Part shown: positions 35,311-43,657 of the stretch, in pieces
How positions within the stretch are numbered: position 1 is the stretch's first letter
How the letters are laid out: every line of letters begins with the position of its first letter
Origin: Rhizobium sp. Root482
GTDB lineage: Bacteria > Pseudomonadota > Alphaproteobacteria > Rhizobiales > Rhizobiaceae
Direction of reading: 5' to 3'
Assembly: GCF_001426565.1 (NCBI RefSeq)
Contig: NZ_LMFA01000012.1
Location: forward strand, 646,531-710,530
DNA: 64,000 nt
Notes under the pieces: model-generated
Told to the model about the DNA's origin: nothing
What the model saw: only the letters and a program-made list of their open reading frames with translations
Databases searched by the model: none
Position numbers and translations under genes: made by a program

Positions 35311-36203
35311 CACGACCTCTTCAGTTTGGGATCGAGCGCATCGCGCAGACCGTCGCCCATCAGGTTGATGGCGAGAACGGTGACGAGAATGGCAAGGCCG
35401 GGGAAGGTAACAACCCACCAGGCGCGCTGGATGAATTCACGCGCCTCGGCCAGCATCGTGCCCCATTCCGGCGTCGGCGGCTGGGCGCCCATGCCGAGGA
35501 AGCCGAGTGCGGCGGCGTCGAGGATCGCCGCCGAAAAGGCGAGCGTCGCCTGGACGATCAACGGTGCGAGGCAATTGGGCAGGATGGTCAGGAACATCAG
35601 GCGCAAGGTGCCGGCACCGGCGACCTTGGAGGCGACGACATAATCCTTGCTGCGCTCGGCCATGACCGCCGCGCGCGTCAGGCGCACGAAATGCGGCAGG
35701 TTGACGAGCGAAATCGCGATCATCGCGTTCAGCAGGCCGGGACCGAGCACCGCCACCAGCACAAGGGCCAGAAGCAGCGACGGGAAGGCCAGGATGATAT
35801 CCATGACGCGCATGATGATCATATCGACGCGGCCGCGGAAATAGCCGGCGATGAGGCCGACCAGCACGCCCGAGACCACCGAAATGCTGACGACCACCAG
35901 GCCGATGAACAGCGAGAAGCGCGCGCCGTAAATCAGCCGCGAGAGAATGTCGCGCCCGACCGGGTCCGTTCCGAGGAAATAGGACCACCGCCCGCCTTCG
36001 GCCCAGACGGGCGGAAGGAGGAGAACCTCGCGGTTCTGGATGCTCGGGCTATGCGGCGCGACAAAGCCGGCGAAAATAGCCACGAACAGGATGACGACGA
36101 ACAGAACGAGGCCGATGACCGCGCCCTTGTTGCGTGAGAAATAGAACCAGAATTCGGAAAGACCGGTCGGCGGCGTTGCAGTTTTGATTTCGGCGACAGC
36201 CAT
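35310..36203 (-). CDS. dppC: Dipeptide ABC transporter permease DppC
   Basis: The permease of 297 residues has an N-terminal helix, an extended periplasmic loop (PHSPSIQNREVLLLPPVWAE, then GTDPVGRDILSRLIYGARFS) and the conserved BPD cytoplasmic EAA loop (DYVVASKVAGAGTLRLMFLT ILPN). Six helices are expected. The start may be either of two adjacent ATGs. It pairs with DppB to form the channel. Confidence 0.94.
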   Translation of the reverse strand: MAVAEIKTATPPTGLSEFWFYFSRNKGAVIGLVLFVVILFVAIFAGFVAPHSPSIQNREVLLLPPVWAEGGRWSYFLGTDPVGRDILSRLIYGARFSLFIGLVVVSISVVSGVLVGLIAGYFRGRVDMIIMRVMDIILAFPSLLLALVLVAVLGPGLLNAMIAISLVNLPHFVRLTRAAVMAERSKDYVVASKVAGAGTLRLMFLTILPNCLAPLIVQATLAFSAAILDAAALGFLGMGAQPPTPEWGTMLAEAREFIQRAWWVVTFPGLAILVTVLAINLMGDGLRDALDPKLKRS

Positions 36204-36212
36204 CACAACCTC

Positions 36213-37217
36213 CTAATGCCGGATACGCGGGTTGATAAGGCCGTAGAGCAGATCGACCGTGAGATTGACGACCATGATCATGGCGGCGATCAGCATCAGG
36301 CCGCCCTGCACGACCGCGTAGTCCCGCTTGAAGACCGAATCGACCATCCATTTGCCGATGCCGGGCCATGAGAATATGGTTTCGGTGAGAATGGCGCCGG
36401 CGAGAAGGACGCCGACCTGCAGACCGATGGTGGTGACGACCGGGATCAGCGCGTTGCGCAGCGCATGCACGCCGATGACCCGGAAGGGGGAAAGACCCTT
36501 GGAGCGGGCCGTGCGCACATAATCCTCGCCCAGCACCTCCAGCATCGCCGAGCGCGTCTGGCGGGCGATGACGGCGAGCGGAATGGTGGCCAGCACGATG
36601 GTCGGCAGGATCAGATAGCTCACGGCCGATTTAAAGGCCCCGGCCTGGCCGGAAATGAGACTGTCGATGAGCATGAAGCCGGTGACCTGCGGGAAGAAAT
36701 ACATCAGCGAGATGCGTCCCGAAACCGGTGTCCAGCCGAGATAGCCGGAGAAAAAGATGATCAGCAGCAGGCCCCACCAGAAGATCGGCATGGAATACCC
36801 CACAAGCGCCGAACCCATGATCGTCTGATCAAGCCAGGTGCCGCGCTTGACCGCGGCCAGCACACCGGCAGGAACACCCAGGAATATGGCAAGCAGGATG
36901 GCGCAGAGCGACAGTTCCAGCGTCGCTGGGAACAATTGCAGGAAATCTCCCAGCACGGCCCGCTTGGTGACGATCGAGCTTCCGAAATCGCCCTGCAGCA
37001 GATTCACCAGGTAATCGAAATACTGGATATAGACCGGCCGATCGAGGCCGAGATCCGCCATCAGCTGCGCATGCCGCTCCGGCGACATGACGCGCTCGCC
37101 CGACATCAGCATCACCGGATCACCGGGGAGCAGGCGGATGAAGGAGAAGGCGATAATGGAAACACCGATGAAGGTGGGGATCAGGACGGCGAGGCGTCCG
37201 AGAATAAAGCGCAACAT
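36213..37217 (-). CDS. dppB: Dipeptide ABC transporter permease DppB
   Basis: A 334-residue permease starting MLRFILGRLAVLIPTFIGVS. It shows the family's LPGDPV segment, LGLDRPVYIQYFDYLVNLLQ and the EAA loop EDYVRTARSKGLSPFRVIGV HALRNALIP. The ATG at 37217 follows AAGGGA; a TTG nine bases upstream is in frame. It follows dppA after a stem-loop. Confidence 0.94.
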   Translation of the reverse strand: MLRFILGRLAVLIPTFIGVSIIAFSFIRLLPGDPVMLMSGERVMSPERHAQLMADLGLDRPVYIQYFDYLVNLLQGDFGSSIVTKRAVLGDFLQLFPATLELSLCAILLAIFLGVPAGVLAAVKRGTWLDQTIMGSALVGYSMPIFWWGLLLIIFFSGYLGWTPVSGRISLMYFFPQVTGFMLIDSLISGQAGAFKSAVSYLILPTIVLATIPLAVIARQTRSAMLEVLGEDYVRTARSKGLSPFRVIGVHALRNALIPVVTTIGLQVGVLLAGAILTETIFSWPGIGKWMVDSVFKRDYAVVQGGLMLIAAMIMVVNLTVDLLYGLINPRIRH

Positions 37218-37243
37218 GGGAGCCAATCCCTTCTTTCTTTTTG

Positions 37244-37278
37244 AAAAACCGGCGGCCCGAATGTTTTCGCGCCGCCGG
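37244..37278 (-). terminator. Stem-loop between dppA and dppB
   Basis: CCGGCGGC (37249-37256) pairs with GCCGCCGG (37271-37278), followed on the minus strand by TTTTT. In peptide importers such a hairpin usually terminates or stabilises most dppA transcripts, so binding protein is made in excess of the membrane parts. A second smaller hairpin with opposite T-run lies at 37284-37310. Confidence 0.8.
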
Positions 37279-37321
37279 CCATTGCACGCTCTTTGCGGCG
37301 TGCCTTTTTTAGTCGTCGATC

Positions 37322-38917
37322 TTATTCGGCGATGTCAACGCCTTCGAAGACGAAGTCACCGAGCGGCGACTGAACGAAGCCGGAGACCTTCTTGCTCATC
37401 GGAACGACGGCGAGCGAGTGGTCGAGCGTGTTCCAGGGGGCTTCCTTCTTGAAGACGACCTGCGCCTGCTCATAGAGCTTCGTGCGCTCGGCGATGTCGG
37501 AGGTTTCCTTGGCCTTCGTCACCAGATCGTCGAACTCCTTGTTGCACCACTGCGCACGGTTGTTGCCGCCAACGGCATCACAGCCGAGCAGGGTGTCGAG
37601 GAAGTTGTCCGGATCGCCATTGTCACCCGTCCAGCCGAGAATGGCCGCGCCGTCGCGATCCTTGGCGGAGGAGAGCTTCAGGTATTCGGCCCATTCATAG
37701 GAGACGATCTCGACCGTGACGCCGATCTTGGCCAAGTCTGCCTGCATCAGTTCTGCTGCACGGCGGGCGTTCAGCATGTACGGACGCGCGACAGGCATCG
37801 CCCAGATCTTCATCTTGAGATCCTTGACGCCGGCCTCTTCAAGCATCTTCTTGGCCGCTTCCGGATCGTACTTGTCGTCTTCGACGGCATCATTGTACGA
37901 CCACATCGTCGGCGGGATCGGGTTCTTGGCAACCGTTGCCGCGCCCTGGAAGACCGCATCGACGATGGCCTGCCGGTTGATCGCCATGTTGAGGGCCTTG
38001 CGAACCTCGACCTTGTCGAACGGCGCAACAAGCGTGTTGTAGGCGAGATAGGCGACATTGAGGCCGGCCTGCTCGGAGACGTTCAGGTTCGGATCGGCCT
38101 TCAGTTCGGCAACGTCGGCCGCGTTCGGATAGGACATCAGGTGGCATTCGCCGGCCTTCAGCTTCTGGGCGCGCACCGCCGCGTCGGTGGTGATCGCGAA
38201 GACCAGATCGTCGATCTTCTGCTTGCCGCCCCAATAGTCCGGGTTGGCCTTGTAGCGGATAGCGGCATCCGGCTGATAGGCGACGAAGGTGAAGGGACCA
38301 GTGCCGAGCGGCTGCTGGTTCATCAATTCCATCTTGCCGTCAGCGGCGAGCTTGTCGGCATATTCCTTCGACACGATCGAGATGAAGGGCATGCCGAGAT
38401 TGGCCAGAAGCGGCGCTTCCGGGCGCTTCAGCGTGATCTTGACCGTCAGGTCGTCGACCTTCTCGATCTTGTCGAGAACATCCGGCAGGCCCATGCCGGA
38501 GAAATATTCCCAGGACGCACCCGGAACGTATTTGTTCCAGGCATTGTCGGTCTTGTACTGGCGCTCGAAGGAGAAGATCACGTCATCGGCGTTCAGTTCG
38601 CGCGTCGGCGTGAAATATTCGGTCGTCTGGAACTTTACGCCCGGACGCAGCTTGAAGGTGTATTCCTTGCCGTCAGCCGAAATTTCCCAGCTCTCGGCCA
38701 GCGCAGGTTCGATTTCCGTCGTGCCGCGCTTGAATTCCACCAGCCGGTTATAAACCGTGTGCGCGGCTGCGTCGAAGGTCTGACCGCCCGTGTAAAGGCC
38801 GGGGTCGAAACCTTCCGGCGACGCTTCCGAGCAATAGACGAAGGTCTTCGACCATGCCGTGCCGGCCATCATACCGACGAGCGCGGTCGCAGCAAGGAGA
38901 GTAGAGAGCTTTTTCAT
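37322..38917 (-). CDS. dppA: Dipeptide-binding periplasmic protein DppA
   Basis: The 531-residue solute-binding protein has a signal peptide (MKKLSTLLAATALVGMMAGT, cleaved after AWS) and family-5 SBP motifs: TFVYCSEASPEGFDPGLYTG, YTFKLRPGVKFQTTEYFTPT, and DNGDPDNFLDTLLGCDAVGG near the C-terminus, which resembles DppA of enteric bacteria. It should bind dipeptides and possibly haem or 5-aminolevulinate. First gene of dppABCDF. The ATG at 38917 is chosen over one 33 bases upstream because of the signal peptide. Confidence 0.93.
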   Translation of the reverse strand: MKKLSTLLAATALVGMMAGTAWSKTFVYCSEASPEGFDPGLYTGGQTFDAAAHTVYNRLVEFKRGTTEIEPALAESWEISADGKEYTFKLRPGVKFQTTEYFTPTRELNADDVIFSFERQYKTDNAWNKYVPGASWEYFSGMGLPDVLDKIEKVDDLTVKITLKRPEAPLLANLGMPFISIVSKEYADKLAADGKMELMNQQPLGTGPFTFVAYQPDAAIRYKANPDYWGGKQKIDDLVFAITTDAAVRAQKLKAGECHLMSYPNAADVAELKADPNLNVSEQAGLNVAYLAYNTLVAPFDKVEVRKALNMAINRQAIVDAVFQGAATVAKNPIPPTMWSYNDAVEDDKYDPEAAKKMLEEAGVKDLKMKIWAMPVARPYMLNARRAAELMQADLAKIGVTVEIVSYEWAEYLKLSSAKDRDGAAILGWTGDNGDPDNFLDTLLGCDAVGGNNRAQWCNKEFDDLVTKAKETSDIAERTKLYEQAQVVFKKEAPWNTLDHSLAVVPMSKKVSGFVQSPLGDFVFEGVDIAE

Positions 38918-39244
38918 GAGTTTGCTTCCCAGCTTTGTTCTTGTTCTCATATTTTTCTGACGCAGAAATCGCAGTTCCGGTCAAGGCCGGATGGAACGAC
39001 ATTTGCCCCTGCAATGCAATAAGCTGTCTCGAAATTTTGTCCATCCGGAAAAATACATCCGGATACGACAGCAAGGGCGCTATACACGACTTCCTTATCT
39101 GAAATCCAGCCAAATCGAATCGTTTTTTCAGCGCCTGAAAAGTCAATCCCAAATTGCACGGATAGAGGCCACGCCCGCATCGTGGCATAAGCAGCCTGCG
39201 GGGCGGGGAGGACTGACCGGCTTTTATCTGCCAGGCGGGGAAAG
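38918..39244. other. dppA / luxR-type divergent intergenic region
   Basis: About 330 bases between divergent genes. Promoters for both must lie here. I see no gene, strong palindrome or repeated motif. Confidence 0.4.
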
Positions 39245-40120
39245 ATGAAAGCCACTCTCACCAGTCCTCCCTCTCGCTCCCCTCCACCGGGGTCGCATCC
39301 CGCCCTGGCCGAGCGCCGCCAGACCTCTTTTTCATTTGAAATACCAGTTGCTTGTCACCGATCGCACGTTAAACTGGTGGCCGCGGGACAATCTGGAGAC
39401 GGCCGCGTCGTGGCAAATCTTCTGACCAACCACCGGCGATACCACCTGGACAGCGATTTGGAGAAAGCTCTCAATCGCGTCGATTTCTTTCGAATTTTCC
39501 ACACCATGTCGTTGCGCCACGGCTTCGACCATTTCGGCATCCTGCAACTTGGCAACGAAGGCGATGCCTGCATGCTGTCGCACCGGCTCGTCCTGCACGA
39601 CCTGCCGTCGGGCCTGGCGGAGGAATATGACAAGCGTCACCGCTTCGGGGATTCGGTCGTGTTCAAGACTCTTCACAGATCCGTCATCCCCTCCATCTGG
39701 AAAGCCGACGACCCGCATCTGGGCAATGGCAGCAACCTTTTGGCCCAGCTCGGATTCGACATGCTGATATGCGTGCCGGTCACCGGCATCAACGGCGCCC
39801 GGTATGCCGTGCTGTTTCTGGGCGATTGCGAGGAGATCGCGAAGCCGGCGCATTTCGAGCTGTGCTACGATGCGCTTTGCGCGTTCGACTATTTCTACCG
39901 GCTGGTCCTGTCCAACAAGGCCGGATTGGGCCTGACCCCGCGAGAAACCGAGATCCTGCGCTGGATATCGCATGGGAAGACCGCAAGCGAGATCGCCCTG
40001 ATCGTGTCGGTTTCCGAGCATACGGTCAATTCACATACCGCCACGATCCTGAAAAAGCTCGACGTGGTCAACCGAACCCAGATGGTGGCCAAGGCGATCC
40101 GGGAGCAGATCATCCAATGA
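39245..40120 (+). CDS. LuxR-family regulator with autoinducer-binding-like domain
   Basis: The C-terminal 65 residues are a LuxR HTH (LGLTPRETEILRWISHGKTA, VSEHTVNSHTATILKKLDV). The N-terminal region (FGILQLGNEGDAC, YDKRHRFGDSVVFKT) has the size of an acyl-homoserine-lactone binding domain, but I cannot identify the conserved acyl-HSL contacts (W57/Y61/D70 type), so it may be a LuxR solo or redox-type regulator. No luxI gene is nearby. The start is uncertain: the first 40 residues are proline-rich and unlike the family. Confidence 0.8.
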   Translation: MKATLTSPPSRSPPPGSHPALAERRQTSFSFEIPVACHRSHVKLVAAGQSGDGRVVANLLTNHRRYHLDSDLEKALNRVDFFRIFHTMSLRHGFDHFGILQLGNEGDACMLSHRLVLHDLPSGLAEEYDKRHRFGDSVVFKTLHRSVIPSIWKADDPHLGNGSNLLAQLGFDMLICVPVTGINGARYAVLFLGDCEEIAKPAHFELCYDALCAFDYFYRLVLSNKAGLGLTPRETEILRWISHGKTASEIALIVSVSEHTVNSHTATILKKLDVVNRTQMVAKAIREQIIQ

Positions 40121-40202
40121 TACGGCATCCATGGCCGACCCGTTCCCATGCCGGAGAGCCAAATCAAACCGGCCGCTACCCCCAGAAGAACAGCAGATCA
40201 TC

Positions 40203-40592
40203 ATGACAGACACAGTTCACATTTTGCTCGTTGACGATGATCCGGCCGAATATCTGATCATGGGCGGCATCATGAAAAAGGTGACGAGCGCCGAAATCCA
40301 TCTGCATTTCTGCGAGACGATCGAGGCTGCACTGGCTTTCATCCAGTCGGGAAAGCCCGCATCCGTGATTCTGATGGACAATCGCCTGCAACCGCAATGC
40401 GATTTTCGCGAGACCGTGCCGGCCCTCCGCCAGCAGGGCTTCATCGGCCCGATCGGCGTGATCTCGTCATCGCTCGCCGATCCCTATTTCCAGAAATTCG
40501 AGGATTACGGCGCCGATTTTCGCATCGACAAGGCGGAACTCGATCCGACCGCGATCGAATTCATCCTGCGCGAATATGTGACGAAAACATAG
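40203..40592 (+). CDS. Single-domain response regulator
   Basis: The 129-residue receiver domain starts TVHILLVDDDPAEYLIMGGI (acidic pocket), has the phospho-acceptor aspartate in SVILMDNRLQPQCDFRET and SSS in place of the usual T/S loop (GVISSSLADPYFQKF); a lysine follows in FRIDKAELDP. There is no output domain. It lies 82 bases after the LuxR-type gene and may share its transcript. The partner kinase is not in the window. Confidence 0.88.
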   Translation: MTDTVHILLVDDDPAEYLIMGGIMKKVTSAEIHLHFCETIEAALAFIQSGKPASVILMDNRLQPQCDFRETVPALRQQGFIGPIGVISSSLADPYFQKFEDYGADFRIDKAELDPTAIEFILREYVTKT

Positions 40593-40618
40593 CGGCGGAG
40601 ACCCCGCCTGCGGGCCGA

Positions 40619-41080
40619 TCAGGCGGCGGTCATCGGGCGCGGGCGTTCCTCGAGGCCGAGCAGGAAGTTGATCTGCGGCCGCGCCTTGACGAGGTCGTCG
40701 ATCGAATATTGCTGCAACACTTCGAAGAAGGCATTGAGCGCCTTGCGCAGCGCCGCGTTCAGACCGCAGCTATCGACCAGCGGGCAATCGATTTCGCCGG
40801 CCTCGAAACATTCCGCCATGGCGAAGCTGTCCTCGGTCACCTTGACGATATCGAAGAGGCTGATGTCGGTCGCGGGCTTCGGCAGGCGCACGCCACCGTT
40901 GCGGCCCCTCACCGTCTCGACGAGACCGGCCTTGTTAAGCGGCTGCAGAATCTTGAACAGGAAAAGCTCCGACACGCCGTAGGCCTTGGCGATCTCCGGA
41001 ATGCGGCTGAGCCGGCCGTCATTGGCGGCACAGTACATCAGCATGCGGACCGCGTAGTTCGTTTGCTTCGTCAGGCGCAT
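40619..41080 (-). CDS. rirA: Rrf2-family iron-responsive regulator RirA
   Basis: RirA is the rhizobial iron repressor, an Fe-S protein that shuts off iron uptake in iron-replete cells. The 153-residue sequence MRLTKQTNYAVRMLMYCAAN, with IAKAYGVSELFLFKILQPLN as recognition helix region and three cysteines in AECFEAGEIDCPLVDSCGLN as cluster ligands, matches RirA almost throughout. It is monocistronic. An Irr-type palindrome lies upstream at 41213-41229, fitting known repression of rirA by Irr under low iron. Confidence 0.97.
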   Translation of the reverse strand: MRLTKQTNYAVRMLMYCAANDGRLSRIPEIAKAYGVSELFLFKILQPLNKAGLVETVRGRNGGVRLPKPATDISLFDIVKVTEDSFAMAECFEAGEIDCPLVDSCGLNAALRKALNAFFEVLQQYSIDDLVKARPQINFLLGLEERPRPMTAA

Positions 41081-41212
41081 TTTCTACTCCAGGATTCGAC
41101 ATTCGGCGTATAGCGGTCGTTTGGACCGTCAGCCCATGGCGGCGTTCGAAAGGGCGGGGAGCGCGGCGACAGCCGCAATCGGCGCCTTTCCTTCATATAG
41201 GACGAATGCTAG

Positions 41213-41229
41213 TTTGGAACAATTCCAAA
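41213..41229. promoter_or_regulatory. Iron control element (Irr box)-like palindrome
   Basis: TTTGGAA-CAA-TTCCAAA is a perfect 7-3-7 inverted repeat, close to the Irr ICE motif (TTTAGAA-N3-TTCTAAA). It lies 133 bases upstream of rirA. Identification as an Irr site is by similarity only. Confidence 0.6.
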
Positions 41230-41337
41230 AAGCAGAAATATCCCTTGGGACGATCATTGGACCGCTTCGCCCCGGCTGTCCATCCCTTGGATCCTGAAAC
41301 ACCGGGCTTTCCTTAAGCGTCGGATAGAGATCGCCCG

Positions 41338-42408
41338 TCAGTTCGCGGTGTCGTCTTCGCGCAGTTGCGCCGCATAAGCTGCAATCGCCTTGCGACGTTC
41401 GGGCGTGCCGGGATGAGTCGACAGGATGGTGGTGCCGGAGGTATCGCCGAGCTTCGTCTCGACGATCTCGAAGAAGCGGGCGATGGCCAGGGGATCGTAT
41501 CCGGCCTTGTCCATCAGTTCGACCGAATAGCGATCAGCAGCGGCTTCCGCGGTTCTCGAATAGGACAGCGCCACAAGGCCGCCGCCCTGGACCAGAAGGT
41601 CCTCCACCCCGTCACCGACATCACCGGCAATCAGCATGATCAGGCCCGCCATGCCGGCAGCCCGGTAGACCTGCCGCAGGCTGTGTTCCAGTTCCACATG
41701 GCCGATCTCGTGCGCCAGGATGGCCACCAGCATTTCGGTATCGCCATCGGCAAGGTCGACGAGTTCGTCGGTGACGATCAACGTTCCATCCGGCAGCGCG
41801 AAGGCATTGGGGCCGATCAGCCCGCCCTTGCGGAAATTCAATGTATAGCCGGCGGCACCTCGGTCCGACTGCGCCGCGATGCGGGCGAAGCCCTCGGCGA
41901 TCACGGCGGTCCTGCTCTCATCCAGATCCGTTTTGGAAAGCACGGAGCGATCGAGCGTTTCCATCGTACCCGCGGACATCAGCTTCGGCACCACGGGCGG
42001 CGTGACGGCGACAGCGATCTCGACCAGCACCGGCAAGGCGAAACGATAGACCAGCCCCGACAGCAGGAAGACGGCGGCCGCGAAGATCAGGAGCCGCGGG
42101 TGAAACCGCTCCAGGTCATGCACGAAACCGGCGCGCTTGCGTCCCTGCGCGCGCAACAAGCGATCGATCGCGTCATTGTCCGTGGTTTCGAACAGCGCGC
42201 CGTCGGCAAACTGGATCCGACGCGGAATGGAGCCGACGCGCGGCGCGATATCGAGCGTCGCAAAAGCTCCTTCAGCCAGAACGTCGCCGCCCTCCCCCGC
42301 AACCGCGACGATCCGGTCCTGCCGCTCGACCAGATGTGCCGGCATGGAGCGGCTGGTCGAGGGTGGGTGCCAGTCGCCACGGCAGATCGGCCTGTCGTCA
42401 GAAGCCAA
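41338..42408 (-). CDS. M48 family metalloprotease
   Basis: The protein has an N-terminal domain, one or two membrane helices (LLIFAAAVFLLSGLVYRFAL) and a C-terminal peptidase domain with the zinc motif ILAHEIGHVELEHSLRQ and the downstream glutamate region SRTAEAAADRYSVELMDKAG. I place the start at a TTG at 42408, which follows a GAGGG site and gives the expected GDWHPP start region; it overlaps the DUF898 gene by 11 bases. ATG 42345 is an alternative. Such proteases act in membrane quality control; the target is unknown. Confidence 0.82.
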   Translation of the reverse strand: MASDDRPICRGDWHPPSTSRSMPAHLVERQDRIVAVAGEGGDVLAEGAFATLDIAPRVGSIPRRIQFADGALFETTDNDAIDRLLRAQGRKRAGFVHDLERFHPRLLIFAAAVFLLSGLVYRFALPVLVEIAVAVTPPVVPKLMSAGTMETLDRSVLSKTDLDESRTAVIAEGFARIAAQSDRGAAGYTLNFRKGGLIGPNAFALPDGTLIVTDELVDLADGDTEMLVAILAHEIGHVELEHSLRQVYRAAGMAGLIMLIAGDVGDGVEDLLVQGGGLVALSYSRTAEAAADRYSVELMDKAGYDPLAIARFFEIVETKLGDTSGTTILSTHPGTPERRKAIAAYAAQLREDDTAN

Positions 42409-43486
42409 AGTCGAAACCCTCGAAATCCATGAATTCCGCGCCGACGGCGGAGCCTTCCTGTGCGACCGAGGCGAAGATTTCACCGACATCGCCATCGAAA
42501 CGGACAGCAGTATGGACGTTGACATAGCGCGCCATGCGAACCGCCGCCCAGGGCCGCATCAGGCCCAGCGTGACGATGGTAACGAGGACATTCGAAACGG
42601 CCACCCAGACATAGCCCATGCGCGGCAGATCGCTGCGCAGCGCGTGCCTGCCGTCAAAGGCGGTCGCCGACCAGGCGATATTGCGCACGCCGGCACGGTA
42701 GAACAGAGCGGCGATGCCGAAGGAGAGGAAGACCGCGATATAGCCCACCACGCCGAGAAGGAACAGGGAGGCCTGCAGTTCCGGCGCAACGGTGGCCGTG
42801 CCGTCGGCCAGCGCCATCAGCAACGACAGATTGGCAATTACGACCGCGCCGATGACGAGAAGGCCGAGAATGACGATCAAGGCGGAGAACAGCCAGGTCT
42901 TGTAGATATAGCCAAGCCGCGGATCGGTTGCAAAAGGCCGGCCGCCATAGCGCAGATTGTTGCCGATATAGCGATACATCCAGCGGCTGGCGAGCGGCAT
43001 CAGGATGCCGAGCGACAGGACGGCGATGACCGGACCGGCCATGAAAGCGACAAAGGCGCCACCCATCTTGCCAACGAAGTCGAAGCGGATATTCCGATAG
43101 CTGGTCACGCGCGCGCTGAACCGCAGGCCGCGCATGATCAGCCAGGGGAAGAAGAACAAGATGACGACGGCAAGGACGATGCCGGCAATCGGAAAGACGG
43201 CCAGCAGGACATTGTAGACGACGAGATAGCCGAAGACGATCAGCCGGCCGATGAAGATCTGCTTACCCTTGGCGTGATAGTCGAAGGCGCGACCGAGCAG
43301 CACCGTATTGCCGTAGAAATAACGGTTGCGCCGCACCTTGGCCCAGGCGGAATAAATGCCGAGCGTGATGATCGTCAGAAGAATATTGACGATCCAGATG
43401 CCGAAATATTCCCCCGCCCTTCCCGTAAAGGACAGCCTGTGAAATTCCTTCGATGCCGACTGCGGTGCCGTTTCGACCGTGCTCAT
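42398..43486 (-). CDS. DUF898 (YjgN family) membrane protein
   Basis: The 362-residue protein has two similar halves, each with a FHRLSFTGRAGEYFGIWIVN- or SATAFDG-type barrel-like segment and helices (LLTIITLGIYSAWAKVRRNR; VTIVTLGLMRPWAAVRMARY). The paired TLGIYSAWAKVR / TLGLMRPWAAVR motifs are characteristic of DUF898/YjgN. It is translated just ahead of the M48 protease, a pairing I regard as typical. Function unknown. Confidence 0.9.
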   Translation of the reverse strand: MSTVETAPQSASKEFHRLSFTGRAGEYFGIWIVNILLTIITLGIYSAWAKVRRNRYFYGNTVLLGRAFDYHAKGKQIFIGRLIVFGYLVVYNVLLAVFPIAGIVLAVVILFFFPWLIMRGLRFSARVTSYRNIRFDFVGKMGGAFVAFMAGPVIAVLSLGILMPLASRWMYRYIGNNLRYGGRPFATDPRLGYIYKTWLFSALIVILGLLVIGAVVIANLSLLMALADGTATVAPELQASLFLLGVVGYIAVFLSFGIAALFYRAGVRNIAWSATAFDGRHALRSDLPRMGYVWVAVSNVLVTIVTLGLMRPWAAVRMARYVNVHTAVRFDGDVGEIFASVAQEGSAVGAEFMDFEGFDFGF

Positions 43487-43611
43487 GATAGCCCCTCATT
43501 TGTCATGGATCGCGTTCTGGACCCGGCTGGCCATCCCCCGATATTCGGCCGGTCGGAAAACTCTTAAACGCCTGGTAACGCAGGTTCAATCGAAGGACCG
43601 GTGCCGCCAAC

Positions 43612-43637
43612 AAAAAAGGGCCTCCGAGAGGAGACCC
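43612..43637 (-). terminator. Terminator of mmsA
   Basis: GGGCCTCC (43618-43625) pairs with GGAGACCC (43630-43637) with one mismatch; on the minus strand TTTTTT follows, 20 bases after the stop. Confidence 0.88.
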
Positions 43638-43657
43638 AATTTGGGGAGGAAGGGAGA

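Noticed and set aside
37418..39022. 534-codon plus-strand frame opposite dppA
   Set aside because: Shadow of the DppA coding sequence, no domain.
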